From contig JAQCAD010000012.1 in assembly GCA_027621915.1 (NCBI GenBank), positions 21,280-85,279 on the forward strand: a DNA stretch of 64,000 nt, in the 5' to 3' direction. Origin of the DNA: Pseudomonadota bacterium (GTDB lineage Bacteria > Pseudomonadota > Gammaproteobacteria > Steroidobacterales > Woeseiaceae). The position numbers and the translations under genes were made by a program. Of the stretch, positions 63,159 to 64,000 are shown piece by piece. Position 1 is the first letter of the stretch; each line of letters starts with the position of its first letter. Below the pieces are notes generated by a model. That model did not search any database and had not been told where the DNA came from. It saw only the letters and a list, made by a program, of their open reading frames with translations.

Positions 63159-63893
63159 TCAGAGTGGGAACCTGGTGCGAGCGATAAAGGCGTTAACCGC
63201 GGAAAGCAGGTTGTGGCTCTCGTCGCGGACGACGAAGACCGACTCTTCGCGTTGTCCTGGCGTCAGGTCATGGTGGTCGATCAGTATTACCTCGCCGCCG
63301 TGTGACGGAATAACCTGTCCATCGAGCGTGTAGTATTCGGCCTCGGCGATGGCGTCGAGTTTTCCCGCGTCGAACTCCTCATAGAGTTGAGCAAATGTCC
63401 CGGTCGTTCTTACGATGACGGCATCCGGCGCACGTTGACTGACGTCACGTTCAGCTGCCATTCCTGACACAACGCCGACGGTCTGACCGACGAAGTCGTT
63501 GATGTGCTCGTAACGCCCCTGATCTTCGGGGTGAATGCGAAGTGCCCGTCGCTCGTAGAGGAACGGTGCGGAAAACGTCGCTCCTGACTGCGCGCGGTCC
63601 AGAAAGCTCGCGACATTCGTTGCGACCAGGTCGACTTCATCACGGCTGGCGAGCAGCCACGATTCATTGAAAGGAACGACCACCCAGGAGATCGCCAACT
63701 CGTGCTCGTCGGCGAACTGCTCGACGTATCGTCTGATCCAGAGCTGCGGATCGTACGCGTTGGTTGGGGCGCCCGATGTCACCGCGACTTTGAGCACGCC
63801 TGGTTGGAGCGTCTGGATTTGCTGGTCGCCAGCGCACCCAGCCGTTGCTATCGACGCTCCAAGAATCGCCACGCCAGCGACGATTCGAAGCAT
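63159..63893 (-). CDS. Solute-binding-domain lipoprotein (MltF N-terminal-like)
   Basis: A 244 aa protein; I chose the ATG at 63893 because it opens a signal peptide with a lipobox, TAGC. The rest is one type 3 solute-binding (SBP_bac_3) domain: LKVAVTSGAPTNAYD (residues about 33-47), EVDLVATNVASFLDRA, VGQTVGVVSGM, LDAIAEAEYY and FVVRDESHNLLSAVNAFI. It resembles the N-terminal half of the lytic transglycosylase MltF, but the catalytic SLT domain is absent. The frame is open up to the window edge, but the extra part has no signal character. Ligand unknown. Confidence 0.78.
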   Translation of the reverse strand: MLRIVAGVAILGASIATAGCAGDQQIQTLQPGVLKVAVTSGAPTNAYDPQLWIRRYVEQFADEHELAISWVVVPFNESWLLASRDEVDLVATNVASFLDRAQSGATFSAPFLYERRALRIHPEDQGRYEHINDFVGQTVGVVSGMAAERDVSQRAPDAVIVRTTGTFAQLYEEFDAGKLDAIAEAEYYTLDGQVIPSHGGEVILIDHHDLTPGQREESVFVVRDESHNLLSAVNAFIARTRFPL

Positions 63894-64000
63894 CGAGGCG
63901 AACGCGATTCTCGGGCATCTGGCGAGGGTCCTGGCCAAAACAATCCAGCTCAGACCGGGTAATTCATCTAATCGCAGTATCGAAAAGCGGCGGAACAACA

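Overview
The window reads as chromosomal DNA of a free-living, aerobic, Gram-negative bacterium, most likely a marine gammaproteobacterium. The support is two large TonB-dependent outer-membrane receptors, several lipoproteins, a CsgG-type secretin, a cytochrome-linked urate oxidase (PuuD), and a seven-transmembrane/PAS/GGDEF signalling protein. A Woeseia-like affiliation is an inference from the style of the proteins. No rRNA, tRNA, CRISPR array or replication origin was seen. One complete IS5-family element is present.

The left 46 kb is dominated by uptake and breakdown of nucleosides and nucleobases. (a) 1-5657, plus strand: a truncated PHYHD1-like dioxygenase, thymidine phosphorylase, a CNT nucleoside transporter, a nucleoside hydrolase, ribokinase and a hemolysin-III/PAQR membrane protein. 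(b) 5664-13579, minus strand, a seven-gene operon read right to left: N-carbamoyl-beta-alanine amidohydrolase, NCS1 permease, dihydropyrimidinase, PreT, PreA, cytidine deaminase and an alpha/beta hydrolase, i.e. the full reductive pyrimidine pathway. (c) 13815-22266: a lipoprotein 5'-nucleotidase, then two TonB-dependent receptors with the C-terminal stump of an endonuclease/exonuclease/phosphatase protein between them, and a small cupin. (d) 22355-28149: SDR, purine nucleoside phosphorylase, deoxyribose-phosphate aldolase, a pair of aldehyde dehydrogenases (the second lacking a catalytic domain) and adenosine kinase. (e) 33820-46629: GMC oxidoreductase with a gluconate-2-dehydrogenase subunit 3 partner, then HIU hydrolase, xanthine dehydrogenase XdhABC, PuuD, OHCU decarboxylase, allantoicase, ureidoglycolate lyase, two divergent phosphoribosyltransferases and a LOG phosphoribohydrolase. 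Together these can take nucleotides to free bases and sugars, pyrimidines to beta-alanine, CO2 and ammonia, deoxyribose to C2 and C3 units, and purines to urea and glyoxylate. Allantoinase is the one missing link in the purine branch.

Between (d) and (e), 28289-33753, lies a different set: a DUF4956-like membrane protein (frameshifted), a YjiK-like lipoprotein, an alpha/beta hydrolase, an exported kinase-like protein broken by loss of one CG dinucleotide, and a divergently transcribed lipoprotein that joins a PPP-type phosphatase to a degenerate kinase-like domain. It looks like an extracytoplasmic phosphorylation module.

From 46.6 kb to the end the content is mixed: AlbA_2/Schlafen-like protein, DUF1232 protein, APH-type kinase, a conserved hypothetical protein, diguanylate cyclase, an IS5-family element sitting on a deletion scar next to an acyl-CoA synthetase fragment, peptidase-like hydrolase, class II aldolase, CsgG, a Cas4-like/DEDD DUF2779 protein, a debris zone (barrel tail, flavoprotein tail, cytochrome c' without a normal start), a dihaem cytochrome c, a NYN/PIN protein, a small membrane protein and a solute-binding lipoprotein. 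No classical transcription factor gene is recognisable anywhere in the 64 kb.
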